Part shown: piece by piece, positions 45,415 through 56,711 of the stretch
Layout: the number at the start of each line of letters is the position of its first letter
Numbering within the stretch: the first letter of the stretch is position 1
The notes under the pieces: generated by a model
What the model was told of the DNA's origin: nothing
The model's database searches: none
What the model saw: the letters and a program-made list of their open reading frames with translations, nothing else
NCBI GenBank assembly: GCA_947172415.1
Contig: OX359201.1
Coordinates: 3,658,001 to 3,722,000 of the forward strand
Length of the DNA stretch: 64,000 bases
Origin: Chondrosia reniformis
Lineage: Eukaryota; Porifera; Demospongiae; Chondrillida; Chondrillidae
Direction of reading: 5' to 3'
Position numbers and translations under genes: made by a program

Positions 45415-47274
45415 TTATCTGTCACGCCATTTCTGAAAGGATTGACATAGGTTTTCCCGGTAGCCTCTGATGATACTTCTCCAATCCTCGCTCTGCACCT
45501 CTGTAGCCCAGTCTTGATATGCTGGCAGACCTGCCCACTTCAACACTGCCTTTAGCCTGTCACTCCATCTGAAGGTGGGTCGACCTCGATTTTGCTGTCC
45601 TTCTGCCATCTCTGAAAATATCAGCAACCTTGGAAGGCTGTCTCCAGGCAGGTTGATCAACCTGGCAGCCCAGGAAAGGGTGCGTTCCGCCGGCTGTACC
45701 CGTAGAGGCAGCATGCTCAGTTCGCTGTAGGCAGTGGTCATGCGGACACGATCAGTGGGTCTTGACCCCAGCATCAACCTGGCGAGGCGGTATTGTGTTG
45801 TCTCTAGTTGATTTGTGTCCAGCTCTCGTCTGGTCCATGACCCCGAACCATAGAGTAGGGTGGATGACACCAGAGCACTGAACATTCTCATCTTCGTGCA
45901 CCTCCTGACCCCTCGCTGATTCCATAACCTCTTCTTCAATCTGAAGAAAGAGCTCCTTGCCAAACCCACCCTTCTCCTCAATTCTTCACTCATGTCATTC
46001 TTGGGACAGATGGTGCTTCCCAGGTAGTTGAAAGCCTCTACATCTTGAAGCTCAGTGTCTCCAATGGATACTGGGATGAGGTTTGTGTTGGCCGGATCAT
46101 ACCGCATCGCCACTGTCTTCTTCTCATTTATTACCATACCAAACTTCCAAGACACTTAAGCAAATCTCTGGATGGTCCTGTTCATGGCACTACGGGAGTT
46201 TGCAAAGAGGGCTGTGTCATCTGCATAGGTACTGTCCAGCACCTTATGCAGCCGGGGATTTTCAAATCTCTTGGTATTCATGATGTCTCCATCCTCTACC
46301 AGCATCTCAACACCCAACTCTCTCTGGTAAACTGAGTCATGGGGGAAGGCTAGCTCTGTCAAAGCAGCCAAGTACAATATGAACAGTACAGGACCCTCCA
46401 CACACCCCTGCCGAACTCCAGTGCGGATTTGGAACGTCTCAGACAACTCATTTCTGTATTGCACACGACCTTCCATGTCTTTATGGAGGTTTTGTAGGGC
46501 TGACAGCAGCTTTGGTGGGACTCCCTGTCTTGTAAGAACAAGCCAGAGAAGATCTCGATCCACTGAGTCAAACACTTTGCTAAAGTCCACAAAGACGGCA
46601 TAGGGGGTGGTATTCTTCTCCTTTGCCTTCTCAAAGAGCTGGCGAGCGACGAAGATCAAGTCCTCTGTGGAACGTCCTGGTCGGTAACCACATTGACTCT
46701 CTGGCACCACATGTGGAACAATGTGTCTAAGCAGTCGCTTTGCCAGAATCTTCCCAAACACCTTCCCACCGGTGGAGAGCAGTGCAATGCCACGATAGTT
46801 GTCTGGATCATTTTGGGTTCCCTTCTTGTGAATGGGGATGATCTTACAATCCACCCATTCCTTTGGCACATCTCCATTGAATCCTTTCTTACATGCTTCC
46901 ACCAGGTAGTCAGTGATCTTCCCCCCAACCTTCCATATATCAGGGGAAAGGCTGTCCATTCCAGGTGCCTTTGCATTCTGCAAGGACCTCACTGCTTCTT
47001 CCACTTCCTTTTGGGTGATGGGCTGATCTAGTGCCTCAGCTACAGGCCTCTGCTCCAACTTCTCACTGACAAATGTGTGGTCCACTCTTCGGTCTTGATT
47101 GAGGACACGTTCAAAATGCTGACGAAATGCATCCACAGTCTCCTTGGCATTCTTGGTTGCCCTGTCAGTCCCGGGAAAGGGGAGACTGATTGGTCTCCTT
47201 GCTGTCGGACCACATACTTCCTTTGACAGTTGAGACTGTAGCTTTAGGTCTCCCGTCTCTGCTGCCCTTTCCAA
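45415..47274 (-). pseudogene. Reverse transcriptase region of nested LINE, one in-frame stop
   Basis: About 620 codons in a single frame, broken only by TAA at 46156-46158. Motifs in order: QNAKAPGMDSLSPDIWKVG, KIIPIHKKGTQNDPDNYRGI, motif A VFVDFSKVFDSVDR, motif B RTGVRQGCVEGPVLFILYL, motif C STYADDTALFA, then EAFNYLGSTICPKND and SSTLLYGSGSWT of the thumb/C-terminal region. The end, including WSDRLKAVLKWAGLPAYQDW, is typical of this LINE group. The three catalytic Asp are present. Change of one codon is the only visible lesion in the RT core, so activity was lost recently. Confidence 0.9.
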
Positions 47275-47299
47275 TCTATCTGCCCGTTTGTTCCACCAT

Positions 47300-48441
47300 T
47301 TATCCTTCAGAAGTGCAAACTTTCGTTTTCGAGTTCCCAGCTGCCTTCCTTTCTGCTACAATTACTTCCACCTCCGCCTTGTGGTCATACACCCAGTATG
47401 CTGCTTTGTGCTTTTGCAGTCCCACTGTCTTCTTTGCCTGACAGTACAGCCGCCGTGAGGCATCCGACCAGTTCAGTCTCGACAAGTCCAGAGCAGCCAG
47501 TGTGCTTGCTAGCTGGGGCTGTTTGAGTTTGGACACCTACAACCGTGAGTGACAGGTGCCATTTGAGGCCTTCTGCTTACGTTGATGACGTGTCTCCAGA
47601 TGTTGGGGCTCCCACAGGTTGATGGTGCTCCGTACTAGATGATGGTCCGCCTGTGGATATAACTGTCTAGCCCCCGGAGTGCTCTGGTCTTGTAGAACCT
47701 GGACAGATGTCTTTGTCTGACTGCCACATAGTCCACCAACCTCCATTCGCCACTGCTACATTTGTCCTTGTAAGTCATGATGTCTCTCGTCTTAACCTTG
47801 TGAAGGGTGTTAGTAAGGACTAGGCTGAAGCAGCTACACAGCTCAAGCAGGCGCAGACCATTGTCACTGGTAGGTCGCCGTGAGCAGCCGTAAGGACCAA
47901 CCACCTGACTGCTGGAGCATTCCTCATGTGGATTGATGTTAGCATTAAAATCCCCCAAAAGCACCAGCATGGCAGTGTCTGGCACTTTTCTTAGGGTGTT
48001 GTGTAGTTGGTCATAGAACTCGCCTTTAACTGCCTCATCACTGACATTTGTTGGAGCATATGCTCCAACTATCCAAGCTTCTTCATTACCCTTTGCAAAT
48101 CTGGCAGAGACGAGTCTGTTACTGATGGACTCCCACTCACCGCTGAGAGAGCGCCACAAATCTTTCCTGACTACGAGCGCTACGCCATGATGATTGCGAT
48201 GTTCCTCTCTTGCACCGGAGTAATAGATGTTGTATTTTATCCCATCGATGTCGTATTCCTCCTCGAAAGAGTCTCCGCCGATCTTAGTCTTCGTTAATAT
48301 CGCAATATCGATCCCATACCGTTTCAGAATCTTGAGAACATTAAAAGTCTTCGGCTCGGGGTTTCTCTTTGACTCAGTCAGTCCCCTGACATTCCAAGTG
48401 GCTATCTTCAGATTCTCCTCTTCTTGGCGAGCTATCATCAT
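47300..48441 (-). pseudogene. APE-type endonuclease region of nested LINE
   Basis: From the Met at 48441 it reads MMIARQEEENLKIATWNVRG, then YGIDIAILTKTKIGGDSFEE, VGAYAPTNVSD, LLGDFNANINPHEE and, after a frameshift near 47640, SDHHLV-like sequence (ADHHLVRSTINLW). LTKTKIG has Lys-Thr where related enzymes have ETR/ETK. Reading further upstream (to 48813) crosses into the host LINE and is not real. The stretch 47300-47536 (LASTLAALDLSRLNWSDASR) links endonuclease and RT. Two or three frame changes make this half inactive. Confidence 0.8.
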
Positions 48442-48634
48442 CAGAAAGTAGCTAATACTGAGATTCTGAGTGAAGACTACTGGATCAATAGGTCTAAACA
48501 ACTGCTCAAAAGTAGAAAAATCGCTATAAAAGCTGAAGTATCTACAAAGATGTGGTACTTTCTCAAAGAGAATCAAATAGACCAGGGGCTTCTCTAGTGC
48601 CTTAACCTGGCCGCCATTTTTTGCAAATGGTAGT

Positions 48635-50083
48635 GATGTGGAAAAAATGTGGGAAGAATTTAAGAACAATGCCATAGAGACAGCAGAAGTTGTATGTGGG
48701 AGAATATAGTACGGAAATGGAAACCAGAGAACTAGATGGTGGGGCAAACAGGTGGAACTGTCAGTTAGGAAGAAGAAATTAGCATTTAAAAGATGGCTAC
48801 AACTAAAAACCACAGAAGCAAAGGAAGAGTAACTGAGAGCAAAGAGAGCGGCAGGACATGAAGTTAGAAAGGCAAAAAATGATGAATGGAGAAGATTAGG
48901 TGAATCACTGCAGGGCGACTATATACACAATCAGAAGAGGTTCTGGGCAAACATTCGATCAGCAGTGAAAGGCACCCCTGAGGAGGGAGAATATGTGATG
49001 AAAGCGGACTGGTACTGTGTGAAGAAGAGGTCAGGACGAGGTGGAAAGACTACTTTGTCACACTGCTAGAGAGTGAACAGACCAACAATGCTCAGGTACC
49101 TGAATATGGGGAGGCACCTAGGCAAGTGAACCAGGCTGCAGAATGTACAGATAAGATCAGTGTGGAAGAGGTGCAGGAATGCATTAGGAGGCTGAAGAAC
49201 AGGAAAGCACCTGGAGTATGTCGAATAACAGGAGAAATGCTTAAGGCCGGTGGAGATGCAGTGGTCCAGTGGTTACACAAAATCTTTTGTATGTCCTGGG
49301 AGAGTGGAACTGTGCCTGCAGATTGGAGGAAAGCACAAATTGTTCCAGCACACAAAAACGCAGTAGAACACAGTGTAAGAACTACCGGGGTATTAGTCTA
49401 CTAAGTGTTCCAAGGAAGGTGTATGCTACTGTATTGGATAAGAGGATACGAGCCATCACTGAAGAGAGAGTACTAGAAGAACAGGGTGCATTCCGGAGGC
49501 AAAGAAGCTGCATTGATCAGTTATTCACAGTGAGACAATTCGGGGAGAAGTTAATTGAGAAGAACAAAACAATGAACATGGTATGCATAGACCTAGAAAA
49601 AGCCTTTGACAGAGTGTATAGGGAGTTGCTATGGTTGGTGGTAGAGAGATATGGTGTCAAGGGGAGGCTGAAGAAGCAGTGAAGTCTCTGTACCTAAGAA
49701 GTGAAGCATGTGTACGGAAACACGGGCAAAATTCAGACTGGTTTGGCGTAGAGAGAGGGGTGAGACAGGGGTGCACCTTGTCGCCTTGGCTTTTTAACTT
49801 ATTTCTGGACAACATAGTGAGGGAGGCAAGGGAGAGTTTCCAGGGTGGTGTGCAGTTGGCAGCAAGTAAGGTACAATTTCTGATGTTTGCGGATGACCTA
49901 GCGGTAGTGACTGAAAAGGGGGAGGACATGAAAAGAAATGTTGAAGTGCTCAATGATGCAATGACAAAGTGGAAGATGAAGATAAACTGGGAGAAGACCA
50001 AGGTGTTGGTAGTGCAGAGGGGTGGTGGCACATGTCACACAATTGTGGATGGAGTTGAGGTGGAACAGTCTATATTCCTATAG
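48635..50083 (+). pseudogene. Reverse transcriptase region of LINE copy 2
   Basis: It resumes after the nested LINE with GDVEKMWEEFKNN-type sequence. RT motifs: RKAPGVCRITGEMLKAGG, VCIDLEKAFDRVYRE, GVRQGCTLSPWLFNLFLD and FADDLAVVTEKGEDMKRN. Unlike copy 1, motif A is not followed by a stop and motif C keeps both Asp. Frameshifts occur near 49365 (one A fewer in the AAAAACGC run) and near 49670. The C-terminus is missing because of the 518-bp deletion. Confidence 0.85.
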
Positions 50084-50168
50084 TAACTGAAAATTTTAAA
50101 GTAGTTTTACTGTATGTAACAGCAACCTCCTACTGAGGAGATGAGCTACATGATGAATTGAATTGGAT

Positions 50169-50235
50169 GTTCTAGTTGTACGTACTAGTTCTATGTATTA
50201 GGGATGTCCTAGTTGTATGAACTAGTTGTATGTAC
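50169..50235 (-). repeat. 13-bp array remnant at the boundary between satellites
   Basis: The last piece of the 13-bp array, nearly identical to 27251-27315. The second satellite starts within TGTATGTACTACACCCC. Confidence 0.8.
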
Positions 50236-53211
50236 TACACCCCTTACTCAGTCTTAGCTCTTGGAACACACACCTTATTCAACTTTAGCTATAGGACCAC
50301 ACCCCTTACTCAGGCATAACTCTAAAACCACAGCCCTTACTAAGCCTTAGCTATACAGAACCATACTTTTTACTCAGCCTTAGCTATCAGCCCACACCCC
50401 TTACTCTGCCTGAGCTACATAGAACGGTCCTCGTTACTCAGTCTTAGTTATAGGACCACACTCCTTATTCAGCCTTAGCTTTAGGACCACATCACTTACT
50501 CAGCCTTAGCTATAGGACCACACCCCTGATTAAGTCTTGGCTCTATAGAACCATACTCTTTACTTAGCCTTAACTATCGGTCAACACATTTTACTCAGCC
50601 TGAGCTATACAGAACCGTACTCTTTACTCAGTCTTAGCTATAGGACTGCAGCTCTTACGTAGCCTTAGCTATATAGAACCTTATTCTTTACTCAGCCTTA
50701 GTTATAGGACCACACCACTTACTGAGCCTTAGCTATATAGAACTGGACTCTTTACTCAGCCTTAGTTATAGAAGCACACCACTTACAGAGCCTTGGTTAT
50801 AGGACCACAACCCTTCCTCAGCCTTAGCTATTGGACCACACCTTTACTCAGCCTTAACTATTGGACCACACCCCTTACTCAGTCTTAGCTATAGGACCAC
50901 ACACCTTACTCAGCCTTACCTATAGGACCACACCCCTTACTCAGCCTTAGCTATAGGACCGCAGCTCTTATGTAGCCTTAGCTATATAGAACCTTATTCT
51001 TTACTCAGCCTTAGTTATAGGACCACACCACTTACTGAGCCTTAGCTATATAGAACTGTACTCTTTACTCAGCCTTAGTTATAGAACCACACCACTTACA
51101 CAGCCTTGGTTATAGGACCACAACCCTTCCTCAGCCTTAGCTATAGGACCACTCCCCTTACTCAGTCTTAGCTATAGGACCACACCTTACTCAGCCTTAG
51201 CTAGAGGACCACATCCCTTATTCAGCCTTAGCTATAGGACCACACCCTTTACTCAGCCTTACCTATATAGAACCGTACTCTTTTCTCAGCCTTAGTTATA
51301 GGACCACACCACTTACTGAGCCTTAGCTATATAGAACTGTACTCTTTACTCAGTCTTAGTTATAGAACCACACCACTTACACAGCCTTGGTTATAGGACC
51401 ACAACCCTTACTCAGCCTTAGCTATAGGACCACTCCCCTTACTCAGCCTTAGCTATAGGACCTCACTCCTTACTCAGCCTTAGCTAGAGGACCACATCCC
51501 TTATTCAGCCTTAGCTATAGGACCACACCCCTTACTCAGCCTTAGGTATATAGAACCGTACTCTTTACTCAGCCTTAGTTATAGGACCACACCACTTAAT
51601 GAGCCTTAGCTGTATAAAACCATACTCTTTAATCAGCCTTAGCTATAGGACCACAACCCTTACTCAGCCTTAGCTACAGGACCACAACCCTTATTCAGTC
51701 TTAGCTATATAGAACCACACCTTTTACTCACCCTTAGTTATGAGACCACACCCCTTACTCAGCCTTAGCTATTGGACCACACCCCTTACTCATCCTTAGC
51801 TATATTAAACCATACTCTTTACTCAGTCTTAGTTATAGGACCACACCCCTCACTCAGCCTTAGCTATATAAAACCATACTCTTTAATCAGCCTTAGCTAT
51901 AGGACCACAACCCTTACTCAGCCTTAGCTACAGGACCACAACCCTTATTCAGTCTTAGCTATATAGAACCACACCTTTTACTCACCCTTAGTTATGAGAC
52001 CACACCCCTTACTCAGCCTTAGCTATTGGACCACACCCCTTACTCATCCTTAGCTATATTAAACCATACTCTTTACTCAGTCTTAGTTATAGGACCACAC
52101 CCCTCACTCAGCCTTAGCTATATAAAACCATACTCTTTAATCAGCCTTAGCTATAGGACCACAACCCTTACTCAGCCTTAGCTACAGGACCACAACCCTT
52201 ATTCAGTCTTAGCTATATAGAACCACACCTTTTACTCACCCTTAGTTATGAAACCACACCCCTTACTCAGCCTTAGCTATTGGACCACACCCCTTACTCA
52301 TCCTTAGCTATATTAAACCATACTCTTTACTCAGTCTTAGTTATAGGACCACACCCCTCACTCAGCCTTAGCTATATAAAACCATACTCTTTAATCAGCC
52401 TTAGCTATAGGACCACAACCCTTACTCAGCCTTAGCTCCAGGACCACAACCCTTATTCAGTCTTAGCTATATAGAACCACAGTTTTTACTCACCCTTAGT
52501 TTTGAGACCACACCCCTTACTCAGCCTTAGCTATTGGACCACACCCCTTACTCATCCTTAGCTATATTAAACCATACTCTTTACTCAGTCTTAGTTATAG
52601 GACCACACCCCTCACTCAGCCTTAGCTATATAAAACCATACTCTTTAATCAGCCTTAGCTATAGGACCACAACCCTTACTCAGCCTTAGCTACAGGAAAA
52701 CAACCTTTACTCAGCCTTAACTATATGGAACCACACTCTTTACTCAGCCTCAGTTTTAAGACCACACCCCTTACTCAGCCATAGCGATATGACCACATCC
52801 CTGACTCAGTCTTAGCTATAGGACCTCACCCCTTACTCAGCCTTAGCTATAGGACAACAACCCTTACTCAACCTTAGCTATATAGAACCGTACTCTTTAC
52901 TCAAACTTAGTTATAGGGCCACACCCCTTACTCAGCCTTAGCTATATAGAACCGTACTCTTTACTCAGCCTTAGTTATAGGACCACACCACATACTCAGC
53001 CTTAGCTATTAAACCACACCCCATACTCAGCCTTAGCTATATAGAACCATACTGTTTACTCAGCATTAGCTATGAGACCACACCCCTTACTCAGCCTGAT
53101 ATATATAGAACCGCACGTTTTACTCAGTCTTAGTTAAAGGACCACACCACTTACTGAGCCTTAGCTATATAAAACCATACCCCTTACTCAGCCTTAGCTA
53201 TATAAAACCAT
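50236..53211 (+). repeat. 31-33 bp minisatellite array
   Basis: Tandem units that begin CCTTAGCTATAGGACCACA and end CCCTTACTCAG (31 bp). They alternate with a longer variant containing GCTATATAGAACCGTACTC (33 bp). Units are 80-95% alike by eye. There is no relation to the 13-bp unit and no long frame. Confidence 0.95.
51600..52690 (+). repeat. 254-bp higher-order repeat in the 31-33 bp satellite
   Basis: The marker CATACTCTTTAATCAGCC starts at 51621, 51875, 52129, 52383 and 52637, four steps of exactly 254 bp, each spanning eight satellite units. The copies differ at only a few positions (for example TATGAGACC versus TATGAAACC), so this is the newest part of the array. Confidence 0.95.
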
Positions 53212-53863
53212 GAAAAATCTAAGATACCATTTTCCTACATGCTATATGCCTATTGTGTAAAAAGAGCCTATAGGGGAACTAAACCTAAAGAGAGCTTTAG
53301 ATGAAGATGCAGTAGTCTTTTCTTCCTTCTTTTCCCTTCTTTCATCTTCTTCTCCACTGGGTCAGACAGCCGTTTCTGGGAATTCCACCCTTCATCAGTG
53401 ATCCTGGGAGTCTTTGTCTTTTTCTTTATCTTGATCTTCTGTGAATTCTTGGCTCACTATGCTAAATCTAGGGGCCTTATATACACCATTTTGGCACCAA
53501 AAGTTAAATAAGGTGTTAACTAAGACACATGATGAAATTTAATTTTAATAAAGGAATATAGGTCCAATTAACTTTTATGAATTAATTATAAATCTATTAG
53601 TAATCTTGCTTGTACAGGTAAAACAGACTCAGCATAACTATAGACACAAGTAGGACATATTACGTAAGTCTACCCTTAGGTCTTCTAGTAGCAACATTTC
53701 TTTGGAGGTGGGGTAACACAATATGGGGTAACCCAAGACAGTCCTTAAGCATACTAGCTACTTTTTGCTTATACTTGATTCTAACTAGAGGCTGCCGGGA
53801 TAGGAAGGTTTTAAAGGTTGATTTTAGCTTAAAGTATTTGTAACCCTGCTTAATAAACCTACT
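53212..53863 (-). repeat. Pseudo-LTR, downstream (3') copy
   Basis: A 652-bp direct repeat of 56712-57363. It holds the end of the ORF (stop near 53660) and a ~450-bp 3' non-coding part with the hammerhead at 53351-53412. Confidence 0.9.
53351..53412 (-). ncRNA. Hammerhead ribozyme, type I (3' pseudo-LTR of PLE)
   Basis: Minus strand: CUCC, CA, GGAUCA, core CUGAUGA, stem II GGG with loop UGGAAUU and CCC (plus an A-A opposition at its base), core GAAA, stem III CGG/CUG with no loop, cleavage triplet GUC, then UGACCC, AGU, GGAG. Inner stem I pairs 5 of 6, distal stem I 4 of 4. All core bases are present. The base-of-stem-II mismatch may lower activity. Confidence 0.8.
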
Positions 53864-56580
53864 GCATAACTGCAAACTTTTAGCCTGAAAACTGGAGAAG
53901 TCACTACATATTCTAGAATACCTAATTAGTTGTGAAATAAAGACACCATAGGCTGGGGTATTAGGAATATTACTATCTAAATGGGGGAAATTTACTATAT
54001 CAAAGTTGAAGTCCCCTCGCTTATCATATACTTTAGTGATAAATTGATTGTTAGTAATGGTTATATCTAAGTCTAAAAAGGGGGATTTTTAGGGCTGGTA
54101 TTTGTCTTTTTAAGAATAAGTTCTTTGGGGTAAATATCACTAATTGACAGTTCAAAATCCTTGTTGTTAATACTTAAAAGGTCATCAATATACCTATTAG
54201 TATTGGAAAATTTAATAGCTAGGGTGATGTTATCCTTAAGTAGTCCTTTCATATACTCATACTCATAGGCAAACAGAAAAAGATTAGCAACTACAGGGGC
54301 ACAGTCAGTACCCATAAGGATACCTACACATTGCTTAAATACAGAACCTTCCACACCTACATAAATGTTGTCAATAAGGTAATTAAAGAGTTCTACTAAA
54401 TGAACAGCTGTGACTGCTTTATTGGAGACATTGTTAGACCAAAAGGCTTTATCCTGACAGACTTCTATATATTGGGACTTTCTACAGGTATAGGCACTAT
54501 GAATTAGGTTAGTAATCTTATCTTTAAGTAGGTTATGGGGGATCGCTGTATATAAGGTAGAAAAATCAAAACTAGCTAGCTGGACTTTTCTAGTGGGTAT
54601 AGACCTAAGACTATCTAAGACTTCTAGTGAGTTTTCTACTATCCAAAAGGCATTAACACCAGTATTCCTATATATACTTAGGCAGTATTCTCTAAAATGT
54701 TTGAGAATCAGTCTTAGTGCCGAATTTAGAAATCTAGAAAGGGGGTTTGGTAGTACATTTGTGAGAGGCGGCTATGAATCTGTAGCTATAAGGGTTCTTA
54801 TGTAGCTTAGGAATCCAGTAAAAAGAGGGAAGGTTACACCAGTCTGGTTTAGGTTCTAAGTTCTCTAGTTTTAAGAAATCTATGTGTTTCCTAATTAACT
54901 GTTGGGGTACTACTGTACATTTAGCATAAGTGGAGGTACTGCCTAGTTCTTCATTAATAATTTGTCTATAGTAGGACTTACATATAAAAACTATATTATT
55001 AGAGGCCTTATCGGCAGGGGCTATAACATACTTATCATATAGGTCTGCTAAGAATTTCTTAATTTTAGGGCAAGTAAGGGTATTCTTGGCTACTGAGGAT
55101 TTTGTATACGATTTAGACAGCTTAGAGATCCTATCATTAATTTTCTTAAGTACAGCATTTTCCCACTCACTAAATACAGAAGTAGATACATTTTCTCTAC
55201 GGGCCCAGGTAATCTTATATTTTCTAAGACCTTCCTTACACATTTTTAAAGTGGTTACCCAATTAAAGTTATTTGGTTCTCTAAATTGTGGTCCTTTCTT
55301 AAGAAGTTTTCTAAGTTTTGGTTTACTAACAATACGTAGGTCACCTGTTAAAACATGGCCTAGGGGCTTGTAAATGAAGGGGGAATTGTGACACTCACAT
55401 GGTTCTGGTTTTCTAAAAACATCTGACTTGGAGGCTTGTGAAAAGTTAAAGATTTGAGGTCCTATTGGTTGGGTATACTTATAAACTACACATGGGGGCT
55501 CTTTGTTTTGTATAAAGGGTGGGACAGTTTCTAACACTAACTTTTGGTTTAAGATACCTGAGAGGCCTATTTTTTCTACACCTTTACTATGAAACACGAT
55601 TTTAAGAAACCCTTCTGTACTTGTCGTTTTCGTTGGGTGTTTGGGCAGGCTGGCTAAAGCGCGTGCTTTAATAGAGTCTTTAATCATTAGTATAAGTCTG
55701 AGCGGAAAAGGTGTTTCTGGGGTATCGATGAGACATTGTACCGAGTTTAACAAACGATGAAGGTGTCGAGCTGGTAATGCAAAGTATCACGTTTATGTTT
55801 GGCTAGAAAGACCACATTCTTGTAAAGTGGTAGTCGTTCTTTGAGCCATTCAGGGTCGTAGGCAGCATTATTAATACTGCCTATCAATTTTAGATTGGAG
55901 CACCGATGCCGTCTTTTATGAGATAAGCCATTAAAAAGGTTCCATACAATGATTTCTTTTTTAAGTTTTGAAATATTGCCAACGCCTTTAATGTTATCGT
56001 TAAGTCAATATGGGTAAATAGAGTAGAGTTCCTATTACCAGAACACTTCTCTCAGTAGTCTGAGGCTAGTAGAATTAGGTGTCTCAGGCATCTGTTCTAT
56101 GGGCATAATCGAGGCATCATCAAAACTATGGTTATCAGAATTAAAGTGATTGTAAAGATACAGTGGCTTAAAACCTTTGGTACTAGTCCTATGGTTGTTC
56201 ATTCTACTCCTAAGCATCTGAGAGGTTTCTCCTACATACTGTACATCACATTGTTTACAAGTAATAAGATACACAACATTCCTACTCTGGCATCCTAGGG
56301 GACCACAAGGGCTACGGACTTGATAGGTCCTGCCAGTAACTGAACTCTTAAAAGTAGGGCCAGTAACTAAAGAGGGACATGTTTTAAACCGCTTATTGCT
56401 ACACTTCTAAACTAGTGAGGGGCTAGCTTGCCCACCAGAAGGCACCCCTCTACCTACAGATGGGGGAGAGTTAGCTAACTTTTCATCACCAGGCACCCTA
56501 CCTTTACCTAATGACGGGGAGCTTGTTAACCCGGGCGACCTCCCAGCCGGTATCCTATCTCTATACTTTGTACTTGTCAT
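53660..56580 (-). pseudogene. Permuted PLE polyprotein: GIY-YIG endonuclease, CxC linker, reverse transcriptase
   Basis: The Met at 56580 begins MTSTKYRDRIPAGRSPG, a Ser/Pro/Gly-rich leader. Next come CGPLGCQSRN, the endonuclease core VVYLITCKQCDVQYVGETSQ and RSRMNNHR, then REVFW and LNDNIKGVGNISK. The CxC motif (EPCECHNSPFIYKPLGH) is at about 55391-55402. RT motifs follow: APADKASNNIVF, FYWIPKLHKNPYSYRFIA, motif A SFDFSTLYTAIPHNLL, motif B GILMGTDCAPVVANLFL, motif C RYIDDLLS. The end reads GLPHIVLPHLQRNVATRRP. Lesions: TAG at 56407-56409, TAA and TAG at 56032-56037, TGA at 56005-56007, frameshifts near 55760, 54735 and 54085. RT and endonuclease would copy the RNA into nicked DNA. The RT is related to telomerase RT. 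Confidence 0.9.
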
Positions 56581-56711
56581 GATTGGAAATGGGTCAAGGA
56601 CTAGACAAGCTAGTCCACAAAGACTTAACCTATTACATGTAGCCGGGGCTATTTAAAGGCAATAATGGCTCAAGAGCCACCAGGGACTAACATGAGGCTA
56701 AGTAAACACTT

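Larger units (their letters stand above)
45299..48623 (-). mobile_element. Full-length nested APE-type LINE (3325 bp) with target duplication
   Basis: Inserted on the minus strand into LINE copy 2. CAAATGGTAGT is present at 45288-45298 and again at 48624-48634, an 11-bp target duplication; copy 1 of the host LINE gives the uninterrupted sequence. The 3' end (left) is an (ATG)n tail of about seven units. The 5' end (right) begins CAAAAAATGGCGGCCAGG. Coding order is APE endonuclease then RT. Being inserted in a dead element and keeping long frames, it is the youngest LINE in the window. Confidence 0.9.
44345..50168 (+). mobile_element. APE-type LINE (RTE-like), copy 2, split by a nested LINE
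   Basis: The same family as 24233-27250. It is interrupted at 45298 by another LINE (45299-48623) and resumes at 48635. It lacks 518 bp present in copy 1 (equivalent to about 26645-27162), with GAA at both deletion edges, so the C-terminal part is lost. The 3' end (CAGTCTATATTCC to GAATTGAATTGGATG) and about 65 bp of satellite beyond it match copy 1. Confidence 0.85.

Noticed and set aside
48442..48813. Extension of the nested LINE endonuclease frame to 48813
   Set aside because: It crosses the insertion junction at 48623 into the host LINE; the frame is open there by chance.
56005..56007. In-frame TGA in the PLE as a selenocysteine codon
   Set aside because: Selenoprotein Naiads are known in some animals. 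Here TGA replaces a likely Gly codon (YPY-x-LND) and is accompanied by TAA, TAG and frameshifts, so decay is simpler.
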